NCBI GenBank assembly: GCA_910574865.1
Contig: CAJTDN010000020.1
Location: 1 to 58,508 of the forward strand
DNA from: Lachnospiraceae bacterium
GTDB taxonomy: Bacteria; Bacillota; Clostridia; Lachnospirales; Lachnospiraceae
Direction of reading: 5' to 3'
Length of the DNA stretch: 58,508 nucleotides
A program made the position numbers and the translations under genes. Shown here piece by piece: positions 8,690-18,700 of this stretch; position 1 is the stretch's first letter, and every line of letters begins with the position of its first letter. The notes beneath the pieces are model-generated. The model was not told the DNA's origin. It made no database searches and worked only from the letters and a program-made list of their open reading frames with translations.

Positions 8690-9346
8690 ATGAAGAAAAG
8701 TTACGAGGAAATGTCGCATGTTTACGGAAGAATCTGGATTTTGACCGCGCTTGGCATGATTTTTGCCTACCCGATTGTCACTTGTATTTATTACGGGGCG
8801 TGGCCGGGGTGGAAGCCGGTACTGACGGGGCTTCTGGGCGTGGCGCCGATTTATTGGACGGTCGGCCTGATCGAGGTGCTGACGTTCGTGCCGATGCTGG
8901 GCACGTCAAGTTCCTATCTGGCGTTCGTGACGGGGAACCTGACGAGCCTGAAAGTCCCGGCGGCGTTAAATGCCATGGAAAACGCGAAGGTAAAGCCGGG
9001 CAGCGAGGAGGGGGAGGTGATATCCACCCTTGCCGTGGGTACTTCGTCCATCGTGACGACCGTCATCATCGCCCTTGGCGTGGCGCTTTTAGTCCCGCTG
9101 ACCCCGATTTTGGACAGCCCCGTCGTCAAGCCGGCCTTTGACAATATTTTGCCGGCCCTATTCGGCGGTTTGGCGGTCGTGTACGTGAGCAAGAACTGGA
9201 AAATCTCGATCGCGCCGCTCGTGTTCATGATTGTGTTGTTTTTGCTCGTGCCGTCTCTGTCAAGTTCCGTCGGGGTGTTGGTGCCGGTGGGAGCGTTGAT
9301 TGCCATCGGGGCGGCCAGGATTATGTATAAGAGAGGAATGTTGTAA
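8690..9346 (+). CDS. Polytopic membrane protein, probable partner of the DUF5058 protein
   Basis: A 218-residue protein with about six membrane helices. A polar segment, KVKPGSEEGEVISTLAV, sits between the helices. Gly/Ser/Thr-rich membrane stretches such as MLGTSSSYLAFVTGN resemble substrate-contacting helices of secondary transporters. I do not recognise the family with certainty; related proteins are sometimes labelled mechanosensitive-channel-like. The start is the ATG at 8690, behind GAGGG and 5 bases after the DUF5058 stop, which implies coupled translation. Its TAA stop lies at the very start of the first 100-bp structured repeat. Confidence 0.7.
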   Translation: MKKSYEEMSHVYGRIWILTALGMIFAYPIVTCIYYGAWPGWKPVLTGLLGVAPIYWTVGLIEVLTFVPMLGTSSSYLAFVTGNLTSLKVPAALNAMENAKVKPGSEEGEVISTLAVGTSSIVTTVIIALGVALLVPLTPILDSPVVKPAFDNILPALFGGLAVVYVSKNWKISIAPLVFMIVLFLLVPSLSSSVGVLVPVGALIAIGAARIMYKRGML

Positions 9347-9542
9347 GAGGAAACTCCGCATAACTAGGTTCGAGAGAACCTCACCAAGGAATGCGGAGTA
9401 CATTCACACTAAGCTCGTGTGAAACCTCGCTAAGTGTTCATGGTAAGAGGAAACTCCGCATAACTAGGTTCGAGAGAACCTCACCAAGGTATGCGGAGTA
9501 CATTCACACTAAGCTCGTGTGAAACCTCGCTAAGTGTTCATA
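9343..9542 (+). repeat. Tandem duplication of a 100-bp two-hairpin element
   Basis: Unit 1 is 9343-9442 and unit 2 is 9443-9542; they differ at one base inside (an A/T change next to ATGCGG) and at the end. Each unit has hairpin A with outer stem ACTCCGCAT / ATGCGGAGT (9353-9361 with 9391-9399), and hairpin B with stem ACACT-A-AGC / GCT-A-AGTGT. Both enclose the core CT-A-(A/G)G(C/T), a 13-14 base loop ending in ACCTC, and the complementary (A/G)C(C/T)-A-AG. The first unit begins at the stop codon of the upstream gene; the second runs into the AGGAGG of the M20 peptidase gene. Related copies are at 14449-14542 and 55757-55842. Confidence 0.85.
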
Positions 9543-9558
9543 GTAGGAGGAAAGTGAT

Positions 9559-10995
9559 ATGTGGATTTTATGGATTGTCTTGGCATTGGTAGTGGTTTGG
9601 CTGGCGGTGGTCCTGGTTCGGGCGGCGTTGTATAAACCGAAGCCGGAGCTGGTTCCGTCCGAGGAGAAGGTGGAACTGGACGAGGGGCGCATTGTCGGCG
9701 ACATGCAGGAACTGATTCGCTGCAGGACGGTTTCATACAATGACGACGCGATGATTGACAAAGAGGAGTTCAAGAAATTCCAAGACTTACTGCCGCGCCT
9801 TTACCCGAAGGTGCACGAGGCGTGCGAGCGGACGTTCCACGGCGTGAACGGCATGCTCTACCACTGGAAGGGAAAGAAAAGCGACGCGCCTGCCGTCTTG
9901 ATGTCCCACTATGACGTGGTACCGGTGGAGGAATCGCAGTGGGAAAAGCCGGCTTTCGAGGGGATTGTGGAGGACGGCGTGCTCTGGGGGCGCGGAACAC
10001 TGGATACGAAGGGGACGCTCTGCGGCATCATGGAGGCGGCGGAAAAGCTGATTGGCGAGGGCTTCGTGCCGGAGCAGGACGTGTATTTCGCGTTCTCCGG
10101 GCAGGAAGAAATCAACGGGCCGAGCTGTCCGGCCATCGTGGACTGGTTCGAAGGGCAGGGCATTCGTCCCGCCATCGTGGTGGACGAGGGCGGCGCGGTC
10201 GTGGAAAACGTGTTCCCCGGCGTGACGCGCGAGTGTGCGCTGATCGGCATTGCCGAGAAGGGGTTGGAGAATATCGAGTTCCATGCCAAGAGCAGGGGCG
10301 GACATGCCTCGACCCCGCCGGTGCACACGATTGTCGGCGAATTGGCCGAGGCGATGGCCAAGGTGGAGAAGCATCCGTTCCCGCGCCAGCTGACCAAGCC
10401 GGTGAAGGAAATGTTGGACATTTTGGGGAGGCATTCTACGTTTGCCTACAAAATCTTGTTTGCCAACTTGTGGTGTTTCGAAGGGCTGTTTGACCTGGTT
10501 TGCAAAAAGTCCGGCGGCGAGTTGAACGCGATGCTGCGTACGACTTGTGCGCTGACCAAGATGGAGGGCAGCAAGGCCTTCAACGTGTTGCCGCCGAAAG
10601 CGTCGGCGGGCATGAACCTGAGGTTGATTGGGACGGACACGACGGAGTCCGCCCGTGCCTACCTTGAGAAAGTGATTGACAACCCGAACATCGAGGTTCG
10701 CATTTTCGAGGGCAGGAACCCGTCCACGGAGTCCGACACGTCCTGCCGGGAATGGACGGACCTTTGCCAGGTGGTCACCGACACCTGGCCGGGGGCGCTG
10801 GTTTCCCCGTACCTGATGATGGCGTGCAGCGATTCGTGGCATTATTGCCGGATTACGGACCGGGTGTATAAGTTTTCCGCCATGAAGCTTTCGAAGGAGG
10901 AGCGCGGCATGATTCACGGAAATAACGAGCGCGTGCCGGTGGAGACGCTGGTGAAGGCCGTGGAATTTTACGTGAGGTTGATGAAGAAATGTTGA
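9559..10995 (+). CDS. M20 family metallopeptidase with N-terminal membrane anchor
   Basis: A 478-residue zinc peptidase of the M20/M28 superfamily. A membrane helix covers residues 2-25. Then come the metal and catalytic motifs: LMSHYDVVP with the first His and Asp, GRGTLDTKG with the bridging Asp, and [10 protein letters not shown] with the general-base Glu pair; a dimerisation insert starts near [17 protein letters not shown]. The large insert and membrane anchor recall carboxypeptidase S-like M20 enzymes, which split dipeptides or N-acyl amino acids. The start follows TAGGAGG. Lying after the DUF5058 pair, it could process what that system imports. Exact substrate cannot be told from sequence. 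Confidence 0.85.
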   Translation: MWILWIVLALVVVWLAVVLVRAALYKPKPELVPSEEKVELDEGRIVGDMQELIRCRTVSYNDDAMIDKEEFKKFQDLLPRLYPKVHEACERTFHGVNGMLYHWKGKKSDAPAVLMSHYDVVPVEESQWEKPAFEGIVEDGVLWGRGTLDTKGTLCGIMEAAEKLIGEGFVPEQDVYFAFSGQEEINGPSCPAIVDWFEGQGIRPAIVVDEGGAVVENVFPGVTRECALIGIAEKGLENIEFHAKSRGGHASTPPVHTIVGELAEAMAKVEKHPFPRQLTKPVKEMLDILGRHSTFAYKILFANLWCFEGLFDLVCKKSGGELNAMLRTTCALTKMEGSKAFNVLPPKASAGMNLRLIGTDTTESARAYLEKVIDNPNIEVRIFEGRNPSTESDTSCREWTDLCQVVTDTWPGALVSPYLMMACSDSWHYCRITDRVYKFSAMKLSKEERGMIHGNNERVPVETLVKAVEFYVRLMKKC

Positions 10996-11042
10996 GGCCG
11001 GATTTGAGGGGCGGAAGAAATGTTGTGAAGTGAGTGGAATAA

Positions 11043-14000
11043 ATGATTGACGAGAGAGACGTATATGAAATGGCATCCGGCGGCGCTTATTCGCGCGGGG
11101 TGCAAATTCAGCGGAGTTATTGGAAAATAGAGGAGTTTTCCGTGGAGACGGAAGGAAATTCGGACGTCGTCAGGGCCGTCGTGGCCGGGAGCGGGGACAA
11201 TCATTACGAGGTGGAAATCACATATGACGCCATCGTGGACGAGGCGAAGGACATTTTTTGCGAATGTCCCGCGTTCTATTCGTACCAGGGGATTTGCAAG
11301 CATTGCGTGGCGGTGCTTCTGGAATATATTGATTATAAGGGGCGCAATCGGACGCAATCGGATAATTTGCGCCAGGGGGAACCGGGTATCCAGGAGCAAC
11401 AAAGAATTTTACCAGGGGGACGACGGGGCGGCCAGAAAAATGTCGCGAAAAGTGCCGTAAGGACTTCCAGCGGCATGCAAAAGGCCGCGCCGCCAAAGCC
11501 CGTGCAGAGGGTGGTTCCGCAGACGACGCGTGACGTCAAGGAACTGCTGAGCCGCCAGGTGCGTACCCGTACGGCACCGGTCGTGCAGAGGGGCGTTTAC
11601 GGCCAGGTGGCGTTGGTTCCGTACGTGGTTTATACGGCGACCATGCTCTCCCGCGAACTGAAGGTGGAATTCAAGGTTGGCGACGGGCACATGTATGTGG
11701 TCAAGGACGTGTTTGAACTGGCAAGGCGTATCCGTGGGCAAGAAGATTATGAATATGGCAAGAAGTTAAAATTCATCCATGGCATGCCGGCCTTTGCCGA
11801 AAAATATCACGGCCTGGTGCGGTTCGTTTTGGATTGGACGAGACGCAATGCCGCGCGCTACCAGCAGTCGTCCTATTCCTACGGTTATGGCTATGTCATG
11901 GAACAGCAAAAACTGCGGGCGATTCCGCTGAACGGATATGATTTGGAAGAATTGCTGGAAGTGTTGAAGGATGCCGCGTTTTACCTTACAATGGACGGAA
12001 AGGAACGGACGGGAAAACTTGTGGAGGAGGCATATCCAAGGCGGCTCGTCATTTCCGGAAAAGAGGGATGGGTCGAGATTTCGTCGCCGTCCTGCGTCCG
12101 ATTCCAGGGCAAGAAATATTTGATGTACCTGGATGGGGACACCATTTACCGGATGCCTGACGAGAGGGAATTCATCGTAAAGGATTTTACGGAATGTCTG
12201 GAGCAGAATAAAAATAAGCTTTCCATCCGTGACGAGGACATGCCGGCGTTTTGCACGAGGATTTTGCCGGTTTTGGAAAAACATTTCCGGTGTAAGAAAG
12301 AAAATTTTGACGAGGAAACGTTCCTGATCGCGACCGTTCAGTTTTCCTTTTACCTGGACGCGCCGCAGAAGGATTATGTCACCTGCCAGTGCATGGCTTG
12401 TTATGGGGAAAAGAAGTATAATCTATATGACCGGGGCACGGATAAAAACGTGCGGGACGCGGTAAGCGAGGCGGAGGTCGAGCAGAGCGTGTCATCGTGG
12501 TTTAACGCGTACAATCCCGAGGAAAAAAAGATGGTTATTGCCGAGGACGAGGAACTTTTGTACATGTTTTTGACAGAAGGGATACAAAGCCTGCAGAAGC
12601 TGGGCGAGGTTTACATCTCGGACGCGTTGAAACGTCTCAAGGTCAGCGGCGCGCCGAAGATGGAAGTCGGAGTGTCACTTTCCGGCGGCCTTTTGGAGCT
12701 TAGCATGTCGGTCGAGGACATTTCCCGCGAGGAGCTTTTGGAAATCCTTTCCCGCTACCAGAAGAAAAAGAAGTTTTACCGTTTGAAAAGCGGGGAGTTC
12801 GTTGATATCGACGACGAGCGGATTGCCATGCTGGCGGAGTTGAAGGCTGGGATGGGTATCCGCGACAAGGAATTTTTGGAGGACGTGGTCACCCTGCCCA
12901 AGTACCGGGCCTTGTACCTGGACGCGCAGCTCAAGGAAAACCAGTCTCTTCCGGCGGTGAAGAACCGCGAGTTCCGCGCCCTGGTCCGTGACATGAAAAC
13001 CATCGAGGACAATGATTTCGAATTGCCGAAAGAAATGGCCAATGTCCTGCGCGAGTACCAGAAGCGGGGCTTCTTGTGGATTAAGACGTTGAAGCAGAAC
13101 GGGTTTTGCGGCATCCTGGCGGACGACATGGGGTTGGGAAAGACGCTGCAGGTCATCGCCTTCTTGTTGTCAGAACACCGTCCGGCCTATCTGACGCGCC
13201 GGGAAAATTTGTCCCTGATCGTGACGCCGGCCTCGCTGGTGTTAAACTGGCAGAGCGAGATCCAGCGTTTCGCGCCGGGGCTGCCGGTGCGCGTAATCAC
13301 GGGAAGCGCGGAGGAACGGAAGCAGTTGCTTGCGCAAATCCAGCCGGGTGACATCCTGGTGACATCCTACGACCTGCTAAAGCGTGATATCACGGGTTAC
13401 ACGTCCATCTCGTTTGAAAACCAGGTGATTGACGAGGCGCAGTTCATAAAGAACCATGACACGCAGGCGGCCAAGGCGGTGCGGCGCGTTTCGGCAGGCT
13501 TCAAGCTGGCTCTCACGGGAACCCCGGTGGAAAACCGATTAAGCGAGCTGTGGAGTATTTTCGAGTACCTGATGCCCGGGTTCCTTTACCCGTACCAGCG
13601 GTTCAAGAAGGAAATCGAGACCCCAATCGTGCACGATGAAAACGCGGCGGCCGGCGAACGCCTGCGGAAAATGGTGAGGCCGTTCATCCTGCGGCGGCTG
13701 AAGAAGGACGTCTTGAAGGATTTGCCGGACAAGATCGAGAAGAACATGTGCGCCAAGCTGGAGGACGAGCAGCAGCGGTTGTATGACGCGCATGTCAAGC
13801 GTCTGAAAATGTTGTTGGACAAGCAGACCGACGAGGAGTTTAAAAGTTCCAAGATCATGGTGCTCTCCGAAATCACGAAACTGCGCCAGATTTGCTGTTG
13901 TCCGGCGTTGATTTATGAGGACTACCCGTATTTTTCGGCGAAGGAAAACTTATGCGTGGAACTGATACAGAACGCGCGGGAAGGAGGACACAAGGTATTG

Positions 14001-14447
14001 TTGTTTTCCCAGTTCACGTCGATGCTGGAGCGGCTTGAGAAACGTTTTTCGCAGGAGAAGATTTCTTATTACGTGCTGACCGGGGCGACGCCGAAAGAAA
14101 AGCGCATGCAGATGGTGGAGGCGTTTCAAAACGATGACACGGCGGTATTTTGCATCTCGCTGAAGGCGGGCGGCACGGGGCTTAACCTGACGGCGGCGGA
14201 CATCGTGATCCATTACGACCCGTGGTGGAACCTGGCGGTGCAGAACCAGGCCACGGACCGGGCGCACCGCATCGGGCAGGAGAACGTGGTCAGCGTCTAC
14301 AAGCTGATTGCCAAGGGGACGATAGAGGAAAACATCGTCAAATTGCAGGAAAAGAAGAAAGAACTGGCCGAGCAGATCCTGGGCGGCGAGGGTATGGGAA
14401 GCGGCCGGTTCGACAAAGAGGAACTGTTGGAACTGTTGGGAAACTGA
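11043..14447 (+). CDS. SWIM zinc-finger SNF2-type DEAD/DEAH helicase
   Basis: A 1134-residue ATPase. An N-terminal SWIM finger (CECPAFYSYQGICKHC, about residues 76-91) supplies the CxC...CxH ligands. A long middle region (about 180-620) matches the bacterial SNF2-associated domain in length. The motor follows: motif I DDMGLGKT near 690, motif II DEAQ, motif III LTGTPVEN. The second lobe has LLFSQFTSMLE, SLKAGGTGLNLT and QATDRAHRIGQ. Such proteins are Swi2/Snf2 double-strand DNA translocases and often sit near repair genes, as here with AddAB downstream. Its role is probably clearing proteins from DNA or assisting repair. Its stop is one base before the third copy of the two-hairpin element. 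Confidence 0.92.
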   Translation: MIDERDVYEMASGGAYSRGVQIQRSYWKIEEFSVETEGNSDVVRAVVAGSGDNHYEVEITYDAIVDEAKDIFCECPAFYSYQGICKHCVAVLLEYIDYKGRNRTQSDNLRQGEPGIQEQQRILPGGRRGGQKNVAKSAVRTSSGMQKAAPPKPVQRVVPQTTRDVKELLSRQVRTRTAPVVQRGVYGQVALVPYVVYTATMLSRELKVEFKVGDGHMYVVKDVFELARRIRGQEDYEYGKKLKFIHGMPAFAEKYHGLVRFVLDWTRRNAARYQQSSYSYGYGYVMEQQKLRAIPLNGYDLEELLEVLKDAAFYLTMDGKERTGKLVEEAYPRRLVISGKEGWVEISSPSCVRFQGKKYLMYLDGDTIYRMPDEREFIVKDFTECLEQNKNKLSIRDEDMPAFCTRILPVLEKHFRCKKENFDEETFLIATVQFSFYLDAPQKDYVTCQCMACYGEKKYNLYDRGTDKNVRDAVSEAEVEQSVSSWFNAYNPEEKKMVIAEDEELLYMFLTEGIQSLQKLGEVYISDALKRLKVSGAPKMEVGVSLSGGLLELSMSVEDISREELLEILSRYQKKKKFYRLKSGEFVDIDDERIAMLAELKAGMGIRDKEFLEDVVTLPKYRALYLDAQLKENQSLPAVKNREFRALVRDMKTIEDNDFELPKEMANVLREYQKRGFLWIKTLKQNGFCGILADDMGLGKTLQVIAFLLSEHRPAYLTRRENLSLIVTPASLVLNWQSEIQRFAPGLPVRVITGSAEERKQLLAQIQPGDILVTSYDLLKRDITGYTSISFENQVIDEAQFIKNHDTQAAKAVRRVSAGFKLALTGTPVENRLSELWSIFEYLMPGFLYPYQRFKKEIETPIVHDENAAAGERLRKMVRPFILRRLKKDVLKDLPDKIEKNMCAKLEDEQQRLYDAHVKRLKMLLDKQTDEEFKSSKIMVLSEITKLRQICCCPALIYEDYPYFSAKENLCVELIQNAREGGHKVLLFSQFTSMLERLEKRFSQEKISYYVLTGATPKEKRMQMVEAFQNDDTAVFCISLKAGGTGLNLTAADIVIHYDPWWNLAVQNQATDRAHRIGQENVVSVYKLIAKGTIEENIVKLQEKKKELAEQILGGEGMGSGRFDKEELLELLGN

Positions 14448-14448
14448 C

Positions 14449-14542
14449 GAGGAAACTCCGCATGACTAAGCCCGGGAAGACCTCGCTAAAATATGCGGAG
14501 TGCATTCGCACGTAAGTGACCAAAAGACGGTCACTTACGTGC
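14449..14542 (+). repeat. Two-hairpin intergenic element, third copy
   Basis: Hairpin A keeps the outer stem ACTCCGCAT / ATGCGGAGT (14455-14463 with 14493-14501) and a core starting at 14465, with the 13-base loop ending in GACCTC. Hairpin B differs in sequence from units 1 and 2: GCACGTAAGTGACC at 14508-14521 pairs perfectly with 14529-14542 across a 7-base loop. The element fills the gap between the SNF2 gene and the esterase ribosome-binding site. Confidence 0.8.
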
Positions 14543-14564
14543 CCATGGCATGGAGGTATTTAAA

Positions 14565-15602
14565 ATGAGAGTGGAACAAATCGTATTGAATAAAGAGCGA
14601 AACGTGACGTTGACGGCGTATTTGCAGGAGGTCGGCGGGGAATTCCGAAACGTCACAAAGCGTCCCGCGATGCTGGTGCTGCCGGGCGGCGGTTACCAGT
14701 TCTGTTCTGACCGTGAGGCGGATCCGGTGGCGATGCCGTATTTGAAGGCGGGCTACCAGGTGTTCATCCTGCGTTATTCCGTCAAGGCGGACGCGGTCTG
14801 GCCGAACCCATTGGATGATTACGACCAGGCGATGGAGCTGATCCGCTCGAAGTCGGACGAGTGGCATCTGTTTGCCGACAAGGTGGCGGTCATCGGGTTT
14901 TCGGCGGGCGGCCATCTGGCGGCAGCGGCGGCCACGATGGCGAAGAACCGCCCGAACGCGGCCATCCTGGGCTACGCGGTGGCGGGAGAGGACGTAAAAG
15001 GGTGCAACGCGAGCGCGCCGGATACCATCAAAGCGGTGGATTATAAGACTTGCCCGTGCTTCTTGTTCGCGACGCGCACGGACAGCGTCGTGCCGATTGC
15101 CAATTCGATTCATTTCATGGACGCGCTGGACAAGTACGGTATTTCTTTTGAAAGCCACATTTATAGCTACGGGCCGCACGGGTTCTCGACCTGCGACACG
15201 TCGGTGCAGCACAAAGACACCGAAATCAGTTCCCGCGTGCCGGACTGGGTGGAGGACAGCATCGGGTGGCTGACGGAAGTGTTGGGCGACTATGGCGACG
15301 GGCAGATGACCGAACCCCTTTGTAAGGCGCATGTCAGCGACGACGGGGAGGCGTTCTTGTCCGTGGACTGCACGTTCGGCAGGCTGACGGGCAACCCGCG
15401 GGCGAAGGAACTGATTGACGCGATGATGGAGAACATGAAGAAGCAGGGCGGCCAGACGGCCGGGGCCGGTATGGAAGTGACCGAGGATATGATGAAGATG
15501 GTTTCCAAGATGAAGCTTCGGGACATGCTGGCCTTTGGAAACGCGCCGCAGGAGGTCGTGGAGCAGATTGACGGGCAACTGAGAAAGATACCGAACATCT
15601 GA
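14565..15602 (+). CDS. Alpha/beta hydrolase (acetyl-esterase-like) with extra C-terminal domain
   Basis: A 345-residue esterase. Residues 1 to about 245 form an alpha/beta hydrolase of the BD-FAE/acetyl-xylan-esterase-like group: LPGGGYQF is the oxyanion segment, GFSAGGH carries the nucleophilic Ser, RTDSVVP the Asp region, and GPHGFS the His. The last 80 or so residues, beginning near CTFGRLTGNPRAKELI, form a helical tail also seen in the GH3 at 42631 and the small protein at 38072. The start at 14565 was preferred because the ATG at 14550 overlaps the GGAGG site. No signal peptide is visible, so it should act in the cytoplasm on imported acylated sugars. Confidence 0.85.
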   Translation: MRVEQIVLNKERNVTLTAYLQEVGGEFRNVTKRPAMLVLPGGGYQFCSDREADPVAMPYLKAGYQVFILRYSVKADAVWPNPLDDYDQAMELIRSKSDEWHLFADKVAVIGFSAGGHLAAAAATMAKNRPNAAILGYAVAGEDVKGCNASAPDTIKAVDYKTCPCFLFATRTDSVVPIANSIHFMDALDKYGISFESHIYSYGPHGFSTCDTSVQHKDTEISSRVPDWVEDSIGWLTEVLGDYGDGQMTEPLCKAHVSDDGEAFLSVDCTFGRLTGNPRAKELIDAMMENMKKQGGQTAGAGMEVTEDMMKMVSKMKLRDMLAFGNAPQEVVEQIDGQLRKIPNI

Positions 15603-15620
15603 CTATACCAGGGTTCCAAG

Positions 15621-15655
15621 TCCATGTATGGCATGCAGGTATGCCAATACATGGA
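15621..15655 (+). repeat. Strong hairpin between esterase and addB
   Basis: TCCATGTAT plus GGCAT (15621-15634) pairs with ATGCC, one bulged A, and ATACATGGA (15641-15655) around a 6-base loop. No T-run follows, so it is more likely an mRNA-stabilising or processing structure than a terminator. The addB start codon lies 51 bases downstream. Confidence 0.65.
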
Positions 15656-15706
15656 TCCGGAATCCGCAAAACACCGAAAAGAAGCCATTTTTCGATGGGA
15701 GGAACC

Positions 15707-18700
15707 ATGTCTTTACAATTTATTTTCGGAAATTCGGGAGCCGGAAAGTCCCGCCATTTGTACGAATGGGTCATCAAGGAATCGATGGCCCATCCGTCGC
15801 GTAATTACCTGGTGCTCGTGCCGGAACAGTTTACCATGCAGACGCAGAAGGAGTTGTGCGAGCTGCACCCGCGCGGCGGCATCATGAATATCGACGTCTT
15901 AAGTTTCATCCGCCTTTCCCACCGCGTGTTCGAGGAGACGGGAACCAAGACGGGGCGGGTGTTGGACGACGAGGGAAAGAACCTGATTTTGCGGAAGATT
16001 GCCGGAAAATACGAGAAGGACTTGCGGGTGCTCAAGGGCAATTTGAAAAAACAGGGGTATATCAGCGAGGTGAAGTCGGTCATTTCCGAGTTCACGCAGT
16101 ATGGCATCGGCTTTGAAAAGCTGGATGCCTTTTTGGAAATGCTGGAACCGGAGAGTTACCTTTCTTATAAGCTGCAGGACATCCGCATGGTGTACGAGGG
16201 GTTTGAAAATTTTTTGGCGGACAAGTACATTACCAAGGAGGAGCTCTTGGACGTCTTGAGCGAGAACGTGCCAAATTCCCGGCTTTTGAAGGGCAGCGTG
16301 GTGACGCTGGACGGGTTTACCGGCTTCACCCCCGTGCAGAACCGCCTTCTGGGGGAATTGCTGAAGGTGTGCGAACGGGTGGTGGTCACGGTGGACATGG
16401 ATAAGCGGGAGGATCCGTTCACCTACCGCCATCCATACCAGCTTTTCGCCTTGAGTAAGGAAATGACGACGTCCTTGGTAAAGATTGCCGGGGAACAACG
16501 GGTGGCGGTCGAGGAGCCCGTGTATTTGTACGACGAATCCGTCCGGCGTTTCCGGGACAATGAGGAGCTTGCGTTTTTGGAAGCGGAATTATTCCGTTAC
16601 GGGCAGAAAAAATATGAGGGGGAGCCTTGCAATATTTCCCTCCACGCCGTGCAAAACCCAAGGGATGAGGCGGAATTCGTGGTCGCCGGGATTCGCCGGC
16701 TGGTGCGGGAAAAGGGATACCGCTACCGTGACGTCGCGGTGATTGTCGGCGACATGGAGGCTTACGCCGTGCCGATGGAGAAGGCCTGCGAGGGCTTTGG
16801 AATCCCCGTCTTCATCGACCACAAGAAAAGCATCCTGCTGAACTCGTTCGTCGAGTACGTGCGCAGTGTCCTTGGCATGGCGGCGGATAATTTTTCCTAT
16901 GAGAGCGTGTTCCGTTTCCTGCGCACGGGAATGGGCGGGTTTACGGACGACGAGGTGGACGTGCTGGAAAATTATTGTCTCTCGCTGGGGCTTAAGGGAT
17001 ATAAGAACTGGCAGGGCGTGTGGGCGCGTAAGAACAAGACCACGAAGGAGGAAGAACTGGCGGCGTTAAACGGCCTGCGCGTGCGCTTCGTGGAGAAGGT
17101 GGACGCCCTCATGTTCATCCTGAAGAAGCGGCAGAAGACGGTGAAGGACGTGACGGTGGCCGTGTACGAGTTCCTCGTGCGGGAGAACATGCAAGAGAAG
17201 GTGCAGCGGCTTTCGGAAAAATTCCTGCGGGAAGGGGAACTGGCATTGGCCAAGGAGTACGCGCAGGTATACCGCATCGTCATCGAATTGTTCGACAAGT
17301 TCGTCGAACTCCTGGGCGACGAAAAAATTTCCCTTGAAGAGTATTGCGAACTGTTGGACGCGGGACTCGAGGAGGCCAAGGTGGGCGTGATTCCCCCCAG
17401 CATGGACCAGGTGGTGGTCGGCGACGTGGAGCGCACGCGCATAAACCAGTTGAAGGTCTTGTTTTTTATGGGGGCGAACGACGTGTTTTTGCCGGGAAAC
17501 CTCGGGCAGGGCGGCCTTTTGTCCGAGCGCGACAGGGAGGCTTTTGCCGAGAGGAAGATGGTGCTGTCGCCGGGAGCCAAGGAAAAGGCCTACGTGCAGA
17601 AATTTTATCTGTACATGAACCTGACCAAGCCGTCCGAAAAGCTATATTTGACGTACAGCAAGGTGTCTTCTGACGGGAAGGCGTTGCGCCCGGCCTACCT
17701 GGTGCAGGACGTGCGCAGGATGTACCCGCGATTGAAGGTGAACGACGAGGACGCAAGGACATTGCGGGAGCGGGAACTGACTCCGGCGAAGGGCGCGTAC
17801 GCCCTGGCGGAAGGGTTGCAAGACCGTGTGCGGGGGCTTGACGATACGTGGAAGGAACTGTATACGTGGTATCGGCGCGAGGAAAACCGCATGTGCACGC
17901 GGCATATTTTGGAGGCGGCGTTTTATGAGCGAAATCCCCATTCTCTGGAAGATGCAAAGGAACTGTACGGTGATTTGGCACGGGTTGGCGTCACCCGCTT
18001 AGAGCGGTTCGCCGCTTGCGCGTACGCCCATTTTCTGACCTATGGCCTGCGCCTTTCGGAGCGGGAAATTTACCAGTTCGAGGCGATGGATTTGGGGAAC
18101 GTCGCCCACCAGTCGATGGAGCGTTTTTCCCGCAAGGCGGATGAGCGGCGGGTGGACTGGACGGAAATGCCGGAGGATTTGCGCGCGCGGCTCATCGAGG
18201 AGAGCGTGGAGGAAAGCATTTTAGAATATGGGAACACGGTGCTGTATTCCTCGGCCCGCAATGAATATCTCATCACCCGCATCAAGCAATTGATCCGCCG
18301 TTCGGTCTGGGCGTTGACAAAGCAGATGGAGCAGGGGGATTTTCGCCCCCGGGGTTATGAAATCAAGTTTGGCGGCGGGAAGATTGACCGTGTCGACACC
18401 TGCGAGGACGAGTCGCGGGTGTACGTGAAGGTGACGGATTACAAGACCGGGATGAAAAGCTTTGACATCACTTCGTTTTACCATGGCTTGCAGCTGCAGC
18501 TGCCGGTATACTTGAACGCCGCGATGGAACTGGAAGAACGTAAGGCGGAAAGAGAGAATGGTAAAGCGGATGCCGGTTATGGAGGCGGGGCGGATGTCAG
18601 GAAGGACGTCGTTCCGGCGGGCGTGTTTTATTATCGGATACACGACCCGATTGTCGAGCGGGAGGATGACGATTGGGTCGTGGAACAGAAGATTTTGAAG

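Noticed and set aside
9363-9388. tRNA-like T-arm (GGTTCGAG)
   Set aside because: The surrounding sequence has no acceptor, D or anticodon arms. The stem belongs to the repeated hairpin core.
9343-9542. CRISPR array
   Set aside because: Only two 100-bp units occur, directly abutting without spacers, and no cas genes are present.
9787-11076. 429-codon open frame on the minus strand
   Set aside because: It is antisense to the M20 peptidase gene, with no recognisable domain.
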